64,000 nucleotides of DNA from Actinoplanes sp040639655 (GTDB lineage: Bacteria; Actinomycetota; Actinomycetes; Mycobacteriales; Micromonosporaceae). Below are positions 33,148-41,046 of the stretch, in pieces (the stretch's first letter is position 1; each line of letters starts with the position of its first letter). Below the pieces are notes generated by a model. That model ran no database searches and was not told the DNA's origin. It saw only the letters and a list, made by a program, of their open reading frames with translations. The position numbers and the translations under genes are program-made. Location of the stretch: contig NZ_JBFAAI010000001.1 of assembly GCF_040639655.1 (NCBI RefSeq), positions 682,001 through 746,000 on the forward strand, in the 5' to 3' direction.

Positions 33148-33606
33148 TTAGTCGTTGAGCTGAGCCCGCTCGATCTCGGCGAGCGCGGACGTCCACCAGG
33201 GCGCGACCGGGCGGTCCGCCAGCAGGTCGGCAAGCAGCACGGCGGTGTTGCGGGCCAGCGTGTCCGGCTTCGGGGCCGGCGAGCCGTCCTCCTCGAGCAC
33301 GCCGAGCGCCCCGGCCAGCAGCCAGAGCAGCACCTGCGGGTCGGTGTCCGGCCACGATCGGACCGCGCTTGCCAGGACGTTGCGCACGTCGTCGGCGGTC
33401 AGGCCGTCCGGGTGACCGTCCTCCAGCAGCAACCGGACCGTGGTGCCCAGGACCAGACCGGTCTGCGCCGGGTCGAGGGCGGCCAGGCCGGCGACCGCGT
33501 CGTCGAGGGCCTCGGTGTCCCCGGCGCGGACCGCCGCGATCGCGGTGGTGGCCGCGGCGGCGATCGGGCGGGCCGGTGCGGGCAGGTGCCGCCAGTTCTC
33601 GGTCAT
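33148..33606 (-). CDS. Conserved-looking helical protein, unknown
   Basis: A 152-residue soluble, alanine/leucine-rich, all-helical protein with no signal peptide or cysteine. TGLVLGTTVRLLLEDGHPDGLTADDVRNVL and VLLWLLAGALGVL-type helices dominate. It ends 42 bases before the TetR start, with the TetR operator in that gap. It is divergent from the Ser/Thr kinase gene. No family recognised; the codon bias supports a real gene. Confidence 0.7.
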   Translation of the reverse strand: MTENWRHLPAPARPIAAAATTAIAAVRAGDTEALDDAVAGLAALDPAQTGLVLGTTVRLLLEDGHPDGLTADDVRNVLASAVRSWPDTDPQVLLWLLAGALGVLEEDGSPAPKPDTLARNTAVLLADLLADRPVAPWWTSALAEIERAQLND

Positions 33607-33701
33607 GGAGGCGACCCTAAGCCCGCCCGCACATACGACGAAGATCGGCCCGGGAATCGACGCCGAAGGTGAACGTGAATCAATTCGAGTGATGTTCGGA
33701 T

Positions 33702-35282
33702 GTGCGAATCGGCGAGCATTTCGGCAGACTGCGTCGCGTGGAGGCGGAGCGGAAACTCGGCGGCCGGTACCGGTTGGAGAACGAACTCGGCCGGGGCGGC
33801 ATGGCGGTCGTCTGGCGCGCCCTGGACGAGGTGCTGAATCGTCCGGTCGCGGTCAAGGTGCTGGCCGGGCGCTTTGCCGGAGACGACCGGTTCCGGGCCC
33901 GGATCCTGCACGAGGCGCGATCGGCGGCCACCCTCTCGCACCCGAACATCGCACAGATCTACGATTTCGGGGAATCCGAGGAGAATGGGCGGCCCGTCCC
34001 GTACGTGGTCATGGAATTGATCAATGGGCCGACCCTGCAGCAACGTGTCTCGCGAGGCCGGATCCCGCCGCGGACGATTTTCCGGATCTGTGGCGAGGTG
34101 GCCACCGCCCTGGCCGTCGCGCACGACGACGGGCTCGTGCACCGCGACATCAAACTTGCCAACATCATGGTCACCCCGGGCGGCGCCAAGGTCGTCGACT
34201 TCGGCATCGCCGCCGTCGCCGGGCCCGCCTCACCCGAGGACGCACTGCTCGGCACCCCGGCCTACCTCGCGCCGGAACGGCTCACCGGCGGCGCCATCGA
34301 ACCGGCCTCCGACGTCTACGCGCTCGGCGTGCTGCTCTACCGGCTCCTCGCCGGGACCGCGCCGTGGAGTGTGGAGACCACCACCCAGATGCTCTCGGCA
34401 CACGTCTACCAGGAGCCGAATCCGCTGCCCGACCTGCCCGGCGTACCCGAGGAGATCATCGACCTGGTCACCCGGTGCCTGGCCAAGGACCCGGCCGCCC
34501 GGCCCGTCGCGGCGGAGGTGGCGGGCCTGCTGGGCGACGCGGCCGAGGCCGCGGGGGTCACCGGACCGGATCCGGTACGGCCGGAAACACCCGGATCCGC
34601 CGCATACGAGGAGGACACCCGGCAGGCGACCGGCTCCGTGCCGGAGTGGACCCCGATCGTGGCGGAACCGGGCCGGGCGGCCGGCGCTGCCGCGGCGCGC
34701 GTGGCCGTACCGTCCCGGTGGAGGAAGGCCCGGCTGCTTGCCGGGGCCGCCGTGGCAACCCTGCTCGCGGCCGTGCCGTTCGCCCTGACCTCCGGAGACG
34801 GTGACGCGGCCGGGGACCTGGGCGCCGCCCCGCCCGCCGCGTCACCGAAAGTGACCCGAAGCGTGGCCGAGCCCGCCGTCGGCCGCCCTGCCGAGTCGAC
34901 AAGCCGGCCCGACCGTATCCCCGCGATCAGCTCGGACGCCGGGGATACGGGGACCGGCGCGCCGCTGGCCCCCGGTGGATCGGCGTCAGCCTCGGACCGT
35001 GGACCTCGACCGAGCGTGACCGTATCCGCTTCTCCGTCCGGATCAGCGGCTCCGGCGGAGGGCACCCTGCTGGAATCGGCGGGTGGGACGGTACTCGCCC
35101 GGTGTGTGCCCGCCGGAACCGAACTGCTCGCCTGGGAACCGCGGCCCGGCTTCACCGTGGAACGGGCCGACCGAGGTCCCGCTTTCACTGCGGTGGTGGT
35201 GTTCGCCGGCGACCTGACGCGCTACCGGATGACCGTGACCTGCGTGGGCGGCCGGCCGTCCGCCGTGGTCCTGCCGTTGTAG
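33702..35282 (+). CDS. Transmembrane Ser/Thr protein kinase (PknB type)
   Basis: A 526-residue receptor-like kinase. The kinase domain (about 20-280) has the glycine loop GRGGMAVVW, lysine K52 in VAVKVL, HRDIKLAN (D149), DFG at 166-168 and GTPAYLAPERL. The juxtamembrane region is followed by one membrane segment (about 346-366) and an extracellular part of about 160 residues rich in S, P and G, ending in a small beta-like domain with two cysteines (VLARCVPAGTE, VTCVGG). No PASTA repeats are present. A GTG at 33702 was used; GTG at 33738 is an alternative. FHA proteins such as the one at 10.2 kb are possible readers of its phosphorylation. Confidence 0.92.
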   Translation: MRIGEHFGRLRRVEAERKLGGRYRLENELGRGGMAVVWRALDEVLNRPVAVKVLAGRFAGDDRFRARILHEARSAATLSHPNIAQIYDFGESEENGRPVPYVVMELINGPTLQQRVSRGRIPPRTIFRICGEVATALAVAHDDGLVHRDIKLANIMVTPGGAKVVDFGIAAVAGPASPEDALLGTPAYLAPERLTGGAIEPASDVYALGVLLYRLLAGTAPWSVETTTQMLSAHVYQEPNPLPDLPGVPEEIIDLVTRCLAKDPAARPVAAEVAGLLGDAAEAAGVTGPDPVRPETPGSAAYEEDTRQATGSVPEWTPIVAEPGRAAGAAAARVAVPSRWRKARLLAGAAVATLLAAVPFALTSGDGDAAGDLGAAPPAASPKVTRSVAEPAVGRPAESTSRPDRIPAISSDAGDTGTGAPLAPGGSASASDRGPRPSVTVSASPSGSAAPAEGTLLESAGGTVLARCVPAGTELLAWEPRPGFTVERADRGPAFTAVVVFAGDLTRYRMTVTCVGGRPSAVVLPL

Positions 35283-35384
35283 GGAGCGTTGGGCCCGCCG
35301 TTGCAGGGAACGGTCCGTCCGCTCGATGCCGGGGAGCGCCGGATGTCCGACTAAACTGCGGCGGCACGCTGCGAAGGGACATCG

Positions 35385-37094
35385 ATGACGGCGAACGCAC
35401 CCGACGACTGGCTTGCCCGATTCCGGGCCGCGATCCGCCGCACCCCTCCGCCGCCGAACGAGCCCGCCCCGGTGCCGCCGGCCGACGGCGAACTGGCCGC
35501 CGACCCCGGCTTCCGGGACGCTCCCGAGAACATCGACGTACCCGCGACCGTCACGGCGGAACGGGTCGAGGTACCCGGCCGGCCCGGAGTGAGCGGCCTG
35601 AGCGTGACCGGCGCCGGCGCGGACTCCGGGATCGCGCCGCCCGCCCGGCCGCTGCGGCCCGGTGTCACCTACCGTGCGGAGGTTTCGGTCCACCTGGCCG
35701 AGCCGCTGAACGCGCCGATCCTGCGCGTGATCCCGGAATGGGTCGTCGACGAGCCGGCGGACCGTGCGGCGATCCGGTCGATGCCGGCCCGCAACGAATA
35801 CGGCCACCATCGGATCAGCCTGACCTTCACGGTTCCGGCCGGGGCCCGCGACGCCCTGGTCCGGCTGCACTCCGGCGAGGGCACCGCCATCTGGTACGAC
35901 TACTCGCTCACCACAGTCGTCACCCCCGCCGAGACCGTCCGCCCCGAGGATGACGACCCTCTGGCGGCCGGCCGGGCCGCTCTTGCCGCGGGCGACGTCC
36001 CGACGGCCGTCAAGGCGCTGCGCCAGGTGGTCAAGGCCGGTGACCCGGACGGTGAGGCCGCCTGGGAACTGGGCCGGATCGAGCTTGCCGAACAGCGCTG
36101 GGCAGCCGCCGAGCAACTGCTGCGCGGTGCCGTGGCGAAACAGCCGGAGGCCTACGAACGCGGGTACGCCCTGGCGCTGGCCTACGACCGGCTCAAACGC
36201 CGCGACGACAGCCGCCGGGCGTCCGCCGCGGCCCTGATCCACGACACCAAACTGCCGTTCGACGGCGCCGCCCTGCTGGACTCCGACGTCACGTCGTTCG
36301 GAGCCCGGCGGGAGGTCGGCATCTTCCTCGCCGAGCACCTCCCGCAGATCCGCACCCAGGCCGGACAGCGCCTGGCGCGGCCCGTCCACAGCACCTTCGA
36401 CCAGCCGATCTTCGTCTACTGGGCGCAGGGCTTCGAGGTCGCGCCGCCGGTGGTCCGGGCGTGCCTGGCCGCACTCAAGGCGACCAACCCGGACTCCCGG
36501 GTGCACGAACTGTCACTGGCCACCATCGGCAACTACGTCGACATGCCGGAGGACCTGGTGGCTTCGCTCGCGGGCGATCACTACCACTTCTCCGACCTGC
36601 TGCGGATGCTGCTCCTGGAGAAGTTCGGCGGCATCTGGGTGGACGCCACCTGCCTCGTCACCGAGCCGCTGCGCTCGCACGTCGACCGGGCGCTGGCCAG
36701 GGGCAGCGTTTTCGCGTTCAACTACACCGGCCCGTACCTGGTCAACTGGTTCCTGGCGAGCCGCCCCGACAGTTACGTCATGCACCTGTGGCGGGCCGCG
36801 TCGTTCCTGTGGTGGGAGAAACGCGGCGAGATCGTCGACTTCCTCCTGCATCACCACATCTTCGAGATGCTGCACCGGCTCGACGACCGCTTCCGCGCCG
36901 AATGGGACGCCGGTCTGCGCCTCAACGCGACGCCCCCGCATGCCCTCCAGTCGGTGCTGCTCAAGCCGTACGAGCCGGAGATGTTCCAGACGATCATGGA
37001 GAGCTCGTTCGTCCACAAGCTGCGCCACAGTCTCCCGGCCGACCCCCCGGACAGCGAGTCCTACCTGTCCCGGATCATCCGCGGAGACCACTGA
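35385..37094 (+). CDS. Capsule-type glycosyltransferase with TPR-like middle
   Basis: A 569-residue protein. The C-terminal 240 residues match the capsular polysaccharide synthesis/sugar-binding DXD transferases (IFVYWAQGFEVAPP, HFSDLLRMLLLEKFGGIWVDAT), with WVDAT as the probable nucleotide-sugar motif. The middle (about 190-290) is TPR-like (AAGRAALAAGDVPTAVKAL, AAWELGRIELAEQRW). The N-terminal 180 residues resemble a beta-sandwich (TYRAEVSVHLAEPL). It has no signal peptide. Such proteins usually add a sugar to a surface glycan; this gene stands alone, so the glycan is unknown. Confidence 0.82.
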   Translation: MTANAPDDWLARFRAAIRRTPPPPNEPAPVPPADGELAADPGFRDAPENIDVPATVTAERVEVPGRPGVSGLSVTGAGADSGIAPPARPLRPGVTYRAEVSVHLAEPLNAPILRVIPEWVVDEPADRAAIRSMPARNEYGHHRISLTFTVPAGARDALVRLHSGEGTAIWYDYSLTTVVTPAETVRPEDDDPLAAGRAALAAGDVPTAVKALRQVVKAGDPDGEAAWELGRIELAEQRWAAAEQLLRGAVAKQPEAYERGYALALAYDRLKRRDDSRRASAAALIHDTKLPFDGAALLDSDVTSFGARREVGIFLAEHLPQIRTQAGQRLARPVHSTFDQPIFVYWAQGFEVAPPVVRACLAALKATNPDSRVHELSLATIGNYVDMPEDLVASLAGDHYHFSDLLRMLLLEKFGGIWVDATCLVTEPLRSHVDRALARGSVFAFNYTGPYLVNWFLASRPDSYVMHLWRAASFLWWEKRGEIVDFLLHHHIFEMLHRLDDRFRAEWDAGLRLNATPPHALQSVLLKPYEPEMFQTIMESSFVHKLRHSLPADPPDSESYLSRIIRGDH

Positions 37095-37291
37095 CCCGCC
37101 GCCCACCACCCGCCGCCGCGCCCGCCCGAACAGCCACCGCCCGCCGGAACACCCGCCGCAAGCCGCAACATCCGCCGGACAGCCGGCGCGGCGCCACGAC
37201 CGGGCGATCAGGACCTGCTCATCCGGCCGGACCTGCGCCGACGCCACCCAAACAACCTGTGACGCGGATCAGGCTCCAGTCCACCCCGCAG

Positions 37292-37413
37292 CGTCCCGGA
37301 CCGGCTCGTGTGGTGGCCCGCGGTGCGCATGGGGCCGCACATCACCGCGCAACGTCCCGGACGGGCTTGGGTGGTGATCTGGAGTGCGGATCGACCCGCA
37401 CATCACCACACGA
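37292..37413. repeat. Two imperfect 61-base direct repeats with hairpins
   Basis: Both units start CGTCCCGGAC and carry CCGCACATCACC near the end; about three quarters of the positions agree without gaps. Unit 2 folds well: GTGGTGAT (37371-37378) pairs with ATCACCAC (37402-37409), enclosing GTGCGG/CCGCAC. Function unknown. Confidence 0.6.
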
Positions 37414-37565
37414 CAAAGCGCGCGAGAGCCCAGAATGGCGAAACGCGACTCCCGAATAGCGCACAAACGCTTTCCAAAAAGCCCACCCACCGGAACCGCA
37501 CAGCGAACCAGGTCCCCGTAATGCGGGGGCACGGGGGCTCGGCCCCAAGCGGATAAAGAAAACAA

Positions 37566-37600
37566 GCGACCCAGGTCCGCGCTTTCTGCGGACGGGTCGC
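37566..37600 (-). terminator. Intrinsic terminator of tRNA-Arg
   Basis: On the minus strand a hairpin (GCGACCC/GGGTCGC outer, TCCGC/GCGGA inner) sits 12 bases past the tRNA 3' end and is followed by the T-rich tract TTGTTTTCTTT. This is a classic factor-independent terminator. Confidence 0.8.
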
Positions 37601-37612
37601 TCCCAAAGCTTG

Positions 37613-37684
37613 TGCCCCCGGCAGGATTCGAACCTGCGCTTTCGCCTCCGGAGGGCGACGCTCTATCCCCTGAGCTACGGGGGC
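37613..37684 (-). tRNA. tRNA-Arg (anticodon CCG)
   Basis: A 72-base cloverleaf: acceptor GCCCCCG/CGGGGGC, D stem GCTC/GAGC, anticodon stem TCGCC/GGCGA around loop CTCCGGA (anticodon CCG), T arm GCAGG-TTCGAAT-CCTGC and discriminator A. The 3' CCA is not encoded. It reads CGG arginine codons, which are frequent in this genome. Its terminator follows, and argS lies 1.7 kb away on the other strand. Confidence 0.95.
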
Positions 37685-37778
37685 TCAGTGGTTAGTAGCC
37701 TAGCAGGTGCTTCCGTGGCGGGGCCAATCGGTATGACGGCGCGCCCTCGCCGCAGGTGAGGCTGCGATTCGAGTGACG

Positions 37779-37813
37779 AACGGGCCCGGCAGTCATCGAC
37801 TGCCGGGCCCGTT
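37779..37813 (-). terminator. Terminator of the DUF3105-DUF305 unit
   Basis: A perfect 16-base-pair stem (37779-37794 with 37798-37813) with a 3-base loop begins 19 bases after the DUF305 stop codon. Confidence 0.8.
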
Positions 37814-37832
37814 GCGTCCGTGTTCGATCGGC

Positions 37833-38495
37833 TCAGGAGGCCTGCACCTGACTGAGCAGGTCCGTCATGGCGGTGATCTCGTACTGCTGCGATTCCATGA
37901 TGGTTTTCGCGATGCCGGTCACATTCTCGTTGTCCGACATCTTGAGAATCTCCTGCGCCATGTGGATTCCGCCGAGGTGGTGCTGACGCATCAGCGTCAG
38001 GTAGAGGATGTCCGCCTGTTTGCCCTCGGCTTTGCGCAGTTCCTCCATCTGCTGCTGGGTGGCCATGCCGGGCATGAGGCCGTCCTGCATAGAGGCCTGA
38101 CCGTTGGGCATCCAGGCCATCGGGGGCTCGGTGCCGTTCGGGTTGAGTCCCCATTCGCGTAGCCACGTCTGCATGATGTTGACCTGGCCGTGCTGGGTGA
38201 GGGCGGTGTCCAGGCCCATCGACCGGACCTCGGCGTTGGTGGCCTTCGGGTACACGATCGAGCCCATGTCGACAGCCTGGGCGTGGTGCGTCGCCATGTC
38301 CCGGAGGAAGCCGGCTTCCGCCGAGTCGTCGGCCGGGTGGTCGGGCGACGCGATGTTCAGCCCGGCGGCCAGCCCGGCCCCCACTCCGACGAGGAGAATC
38401 AGCAGGGCCAGCAGCACCCGCATGACGAGGCCGGAGCCACGGCGTTCAGGAGCTCCGAGATCCTCGGCCTCGTCGGTCGGCACGGTCGATTGCAC
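37833..38495 (-). CDS. DUF305 membrane-anchored protein, possible metal binder
   Basis: A 220-residue protein with one N-terminal membrane anchor (about 24-47) and an extracellular DUF305 domain. The domain has the paired His/Met-rich helices of the family: FLRDMATHHAQAVDM and YLTLMRQHHLGGIHMAQ, plus MPGMATQQQM. Some DUF305 proteins bind copper, and the H/M clusters fit that. It lies 16 bases behind the DUF3105 gene in one unit. The GTG start is the only suitable one. The copper role is inference. Confidence 0.87.
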   Translation of the reverse strand: MQSTVPTDEAEDLGAPERRGSGLVMRVLLALLILLVGVGAGLAAGLNIASPDHPADDSAEAGFLRDMATHHAQAVDMGSIVYPKATNAEVRSMGLDTALTQHGQVNIMQTWLREWGLNPNGTEPPMAWMPNGQASMQDGLMPGMATQQQMEELRKAEGKQADILYLTLMRQHHLGGIHMAQEILKMSDNENVTGIAKTIMESQQYEITAMTDLLSQVQAS

Positions 38496-38511
38496 TTTCC
38501 ATCGCCTACTG

Positions 38512-39294
38512 TCAGCTGAGCGGAGTGGTACCGGTCTGGGTCACCCCGCCGGAGCAGGGGATACCCGGCTCGATCGAGGCGTTGAGGCTGAGAGCCCGGA
38601 TGAAGTCGTCGATGCGGGGATCGTCGGCGGTGGCGACCTTGAGCTGGTAACCCCAGGCCTGGAGCGAGATGTTGTCGGTCAGGTTCTCGACCGGGCTCAT
38701 CATGGTGAACGGCTTGCCCTTCACCTTCGACTCCAGCGCGCTGATCTGGTCAGCCGCGAGGCCGGGCTTGTAGGCGATCCAGACGGCCCCGTGCTCGAGG
38801 CTGTGCACGGCGTGCTCGTTGGCGACCGGCGCGTCGTAGACGTCACCCATGCAGTTCTGCCAGCGGGCGTTGTGCTCACCGCCGACCGGTGGCGTCAGCT
38901 TGTAGGTGAGCGGGCCGGTCTTGTGGTCCTTCGCGGTGAGCGACTTGTCCGGGTCGTTCCGGTAGTTGACGATGCCGGAGATCGCGGCTGCGCGTTCCTC
39001 CCACGGCGTCGCCTTCTCCTTGTCGGACTGCATCGAGGCCGCTACACCCCAGCCGATGATGCCGACCGCGATCAGCACGACGACGCCGGCGACCAGGATC
39101 GGGCCCCAGTTGCGGGCACCGGCCACCTTGACCGGGGTGACCGTCTTGCGGCCCTTGCCACCCTTTCCGGCTGGCCGGGAGCCGCCGGGACGGTTGGCGC
39201 CGGACTTGCCCGCGGGGGGCTTGCCCTGGCCGCTGGTCTTGTCGACCTTGACGGTGGACGGAACCCGGTCGGGACCCGGGGAACTAATGCTCAT
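38512..39294 (-). CDS. DUF3105 membrane-anchored protein
   Basis: A 260-residue protein. A basic G/K/P-rich cytoplasmic N-terminus (about 1-60) precedes a membrane helix (about 66-88), and the extracellular DUF3105 domain follows (PPVGGEHNARWQNCMGDVYDAPV, HAVHSLEHGAVWIAYKP). Conserved histidines in GGEH, HAVHSLEHG and single cysteines suggest a metal or redox site. The ATG at 39294 with GAGG upstream was preferred; the frame extends to 39375 without a better start. It is the first gene of the unit with DUF305. The pairing is common in actinobacteria, but the function is not established. Confidence 0.87.
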   Translation of the reverse strand: MSISSPGPDRVPSTVKVDKTSGQGKPPAGKSGANRPGGSRPAGKGGKGRKTVTPVKVAGARNWGPILVAGVVVLIAVGIIGWGVAASMQSDKEKATPWEERAAAISGIVNYRNDPDKSLTAKDHKTGPLTYKLTPPVGGEHNARWQNCMGDVYDAPVANEHAVHSLEHGAVWIAYKPGLAADQISALESKVKGKPFTMMSPVENLTDNISLQAWGYQLKVATADDPRIDDFIRALSLNASIEPGIPCSGGVTQTGTTPLS

Positions 39295-39381
39295 CGTGCC
39301 TCGTCGATTCGTCAAAAGAGGGAAGGGGCGGGGCTCGGGTGGCCGCCGAACGCCGAAGTCTACCCCCGATAGCATGGCTGA

Positions 39382-41043
39382 GTGACTCCCGCCAACCTTG
39401 CTGACACCGTTCTCTCAGCCGCTCGTGCCGTATTCGAGACGCGCGGACTCGACGTCACGCTGCTGCCCGCCACGACGACGGTGGAGCGGCCGCGTAACCC
39501 TGAGCACGGCGACTACGCCTCGAACCTGGCCCTGCAACTGGGCAAGAAGGCCGGCGTCGCCCCGCGCGAACTGGCCGCGGCGCTCGCCGAGGAGCTGGGC
39601 AGCCGGGACGGCGTCAAGTCGGTGGAGATCGCCGGCCCGGGCTTCCTCAACATCCGGCTGGACGCCGCCACGACCGGCGCGATCGCCCGGCTGGTGGTCG
39701 AGGCCGGTCCAGCCTACGGCCGCAACACCGCCCTGGCCGGGCAGAAGGTGAACCTCGAGTTCGTCTCGGCGAACCCGACCGGCCCGATCCACCTGGGCCA
39801 CACCCGCTGGGCCGCCGTCGGTGACTCGCTGCGCCGGGTGCTGTCGGCCGCCGGCGCCGAGGTCACCAGTGAGTACTACATCAACGACGCGGGCGCCCAG
39901 GTCGACCGCTTCGCCCGCTCGCTGTTCGCGGCCGCCAACGGCGAGCCCACGCCGGAGGACGGGTACGTCGGGGACTACATCACCGAGATCGCCAAGGTGA
40001 TCACCGACGCCGACCCCGGCCTGGTCGGACAGCCCGCCGAGACCGCGCTGCCGATCTTCCTGGCCCGCGGTTACGAGCTGATGCTCAAGGAGATCCGGGA
40101 GAGCCTGGAGCGCTTCGGCGTGCACTTCGACGTCTGGTTCTCCGAGCAGACGCTGCACGGCGGCGGCGCGGTCGAGCACGCCATCGAGGAGTTGCGCAAG
40201 CAGGGGCACATCTTCGAGGACGGCGGCGCGATCTGGCTGCGGACCACCGACTTCACCGACGACAAGGACCGGGTGCTGATCCGGTCGAACGGTGAGAAGA
40301 CCTACTTCGCGGCCGACGCGGCGTACTACATCAACAAGCGGGAGCGCGGCTTCGACCGCTGCATCTACCTGCTCGGCGCCGACCACCACGGCTACATCGG
40401 CCGGCTCAAGGCGATCGCCGCGTGCGCCGGCGACGACCCGCAGCAGAACATCGAGATCCTGATCGGCCAGCTGGTCAACCTGGTCCGTGCGGGGCAGCCG
40501 GTCCGGCTGTCGAAGCGGGCCGGCAACATCATCACGCTTGACGAGCTGCTCGAGGCGGTCGGCGCGGACGCCGCCCGGTACTCGCTGGCCCGGTCCTCCA
40601 CCGACTCCATGCTGACGCTGGACATCGAGGAGATCACCAAGAACTCGAGTGACAACCCGGTCTTCTACGTGCAGTACGCCCACGCGCGGATCTGCTCGTT
40701 GCTGAGGAACGCCGAGGAGAAGAAGATCAGCCGCGGCGACGACTACGACCCCGCGCTGCTCTCGCACGAGCGTGAGAAGGACCTGCTCAAGACGCTCAAC
40801 CAGTTCCCCGAGGTGGTCGCCACCGCGGCTGAGCTGCGCGAGCCGCACCGGATCGCGGTCTACCTGGAGGAGCGGGTGGCCACCGACTACCACCGGTTCT
40901 ACGACGCCTGCAAGGTGCTCCCGAAGGGCGACGAGCCGGTCACCGAATTCACCCAGCCGCGGCTCTGGCTGGTCGAGGCCACCCGAACGGTGCTCGCGAA
41001 CGGGTTGGACCTTCTCGGCGTCTCCGCTCCGGAGAGGATGTAA
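39382..41043 (+). CDS. argS: Arginyl-tRNA synthetase
   Basis: A 553-residue class I aminoacyl-tRNA synthetase that charges tRNA-Arg. It has the N-terminal Add1-type tRNA-binding domain, the HIGH motif as HLGH (in NPTGPIHLGHTRWAAVGD), the KMSKS-like site VRLSKRAGN, and a C-terminal DALR anticodon-binding domain (VYLEERVATDYHRFYDACKVL-type). A GTG start was used. lysA follows after 3 bases, so argS heads the argS-lysA-hom transcription unit. Confidence 0.97.
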   Translation: MTPANLADTVLSAARAVFETRGLDVTLLPATTTVERPRNPEHGDYASNLALQLGKKAGVAPRELAAALAEELGSRDGVKSVEIAGPGFLNIRLDAATTGAIARLVVEAGPAYGRNTALAGQKVNLEFVSANPTGPIHLGHTRWAAVGDSLRRVLSAAGAEVTSEYYINDAGAQVDRFARSLFAAANGEPTPEDGYVGDYITEIAKVITDADPGLVGQPAETALPIFLARGYELMLKEIRESLERFGVHFDVWFSEQTLHGGGAVEHAIEELRKQGHIFEDGGAIWLRTTDFTDDKDRVLIRSNGEKTYFAADAAYYINKRERGFDRCIYLLGADHHGYIGRLKAIAACAGDDPQQNIEILIGQLVNLVRAGQPVRLSKRAGNIITLDELLEAVGADAARYSLARSSTDSMLTLDIEEITKNSSDNPVFYVQYAHARICSLLRNAEEKKISRGDDYDPALLSHEREKDLLKTLNQFPEVVATAAELREPHRIAVYLEERVATDYHRFYDACKVLPKGDEPVTEFTQPRLWLVEATRTVLANGLDLLGVSAPERM

Positions 41044-41046
41044 GAC

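Larger units (their letters stand above)
37095..37612. other. Gene-free region with repeats before tRNA-Arg
   Basis: This 518-base stretch contains no convincing gene; the open frames in it have no coding bias. It holds two imperfect 61-base direct repeats (37292-37413), short G/C hairpins around 37512-37550 (CCCCGTAATGCGGGG and GGGGGCTCGGCCCC) and the tRNA terminator. It is less GC-rich between about 37410 and 37510. Confidence 0.6.

Noticed and set aside
37613..37684. tRNA-Arg as an occupied integration site
   Set aside because: No integrase, no duplicated tRNA 3' end and no mobile genes lie on either side. The nearby repeats do not match the tRNA.
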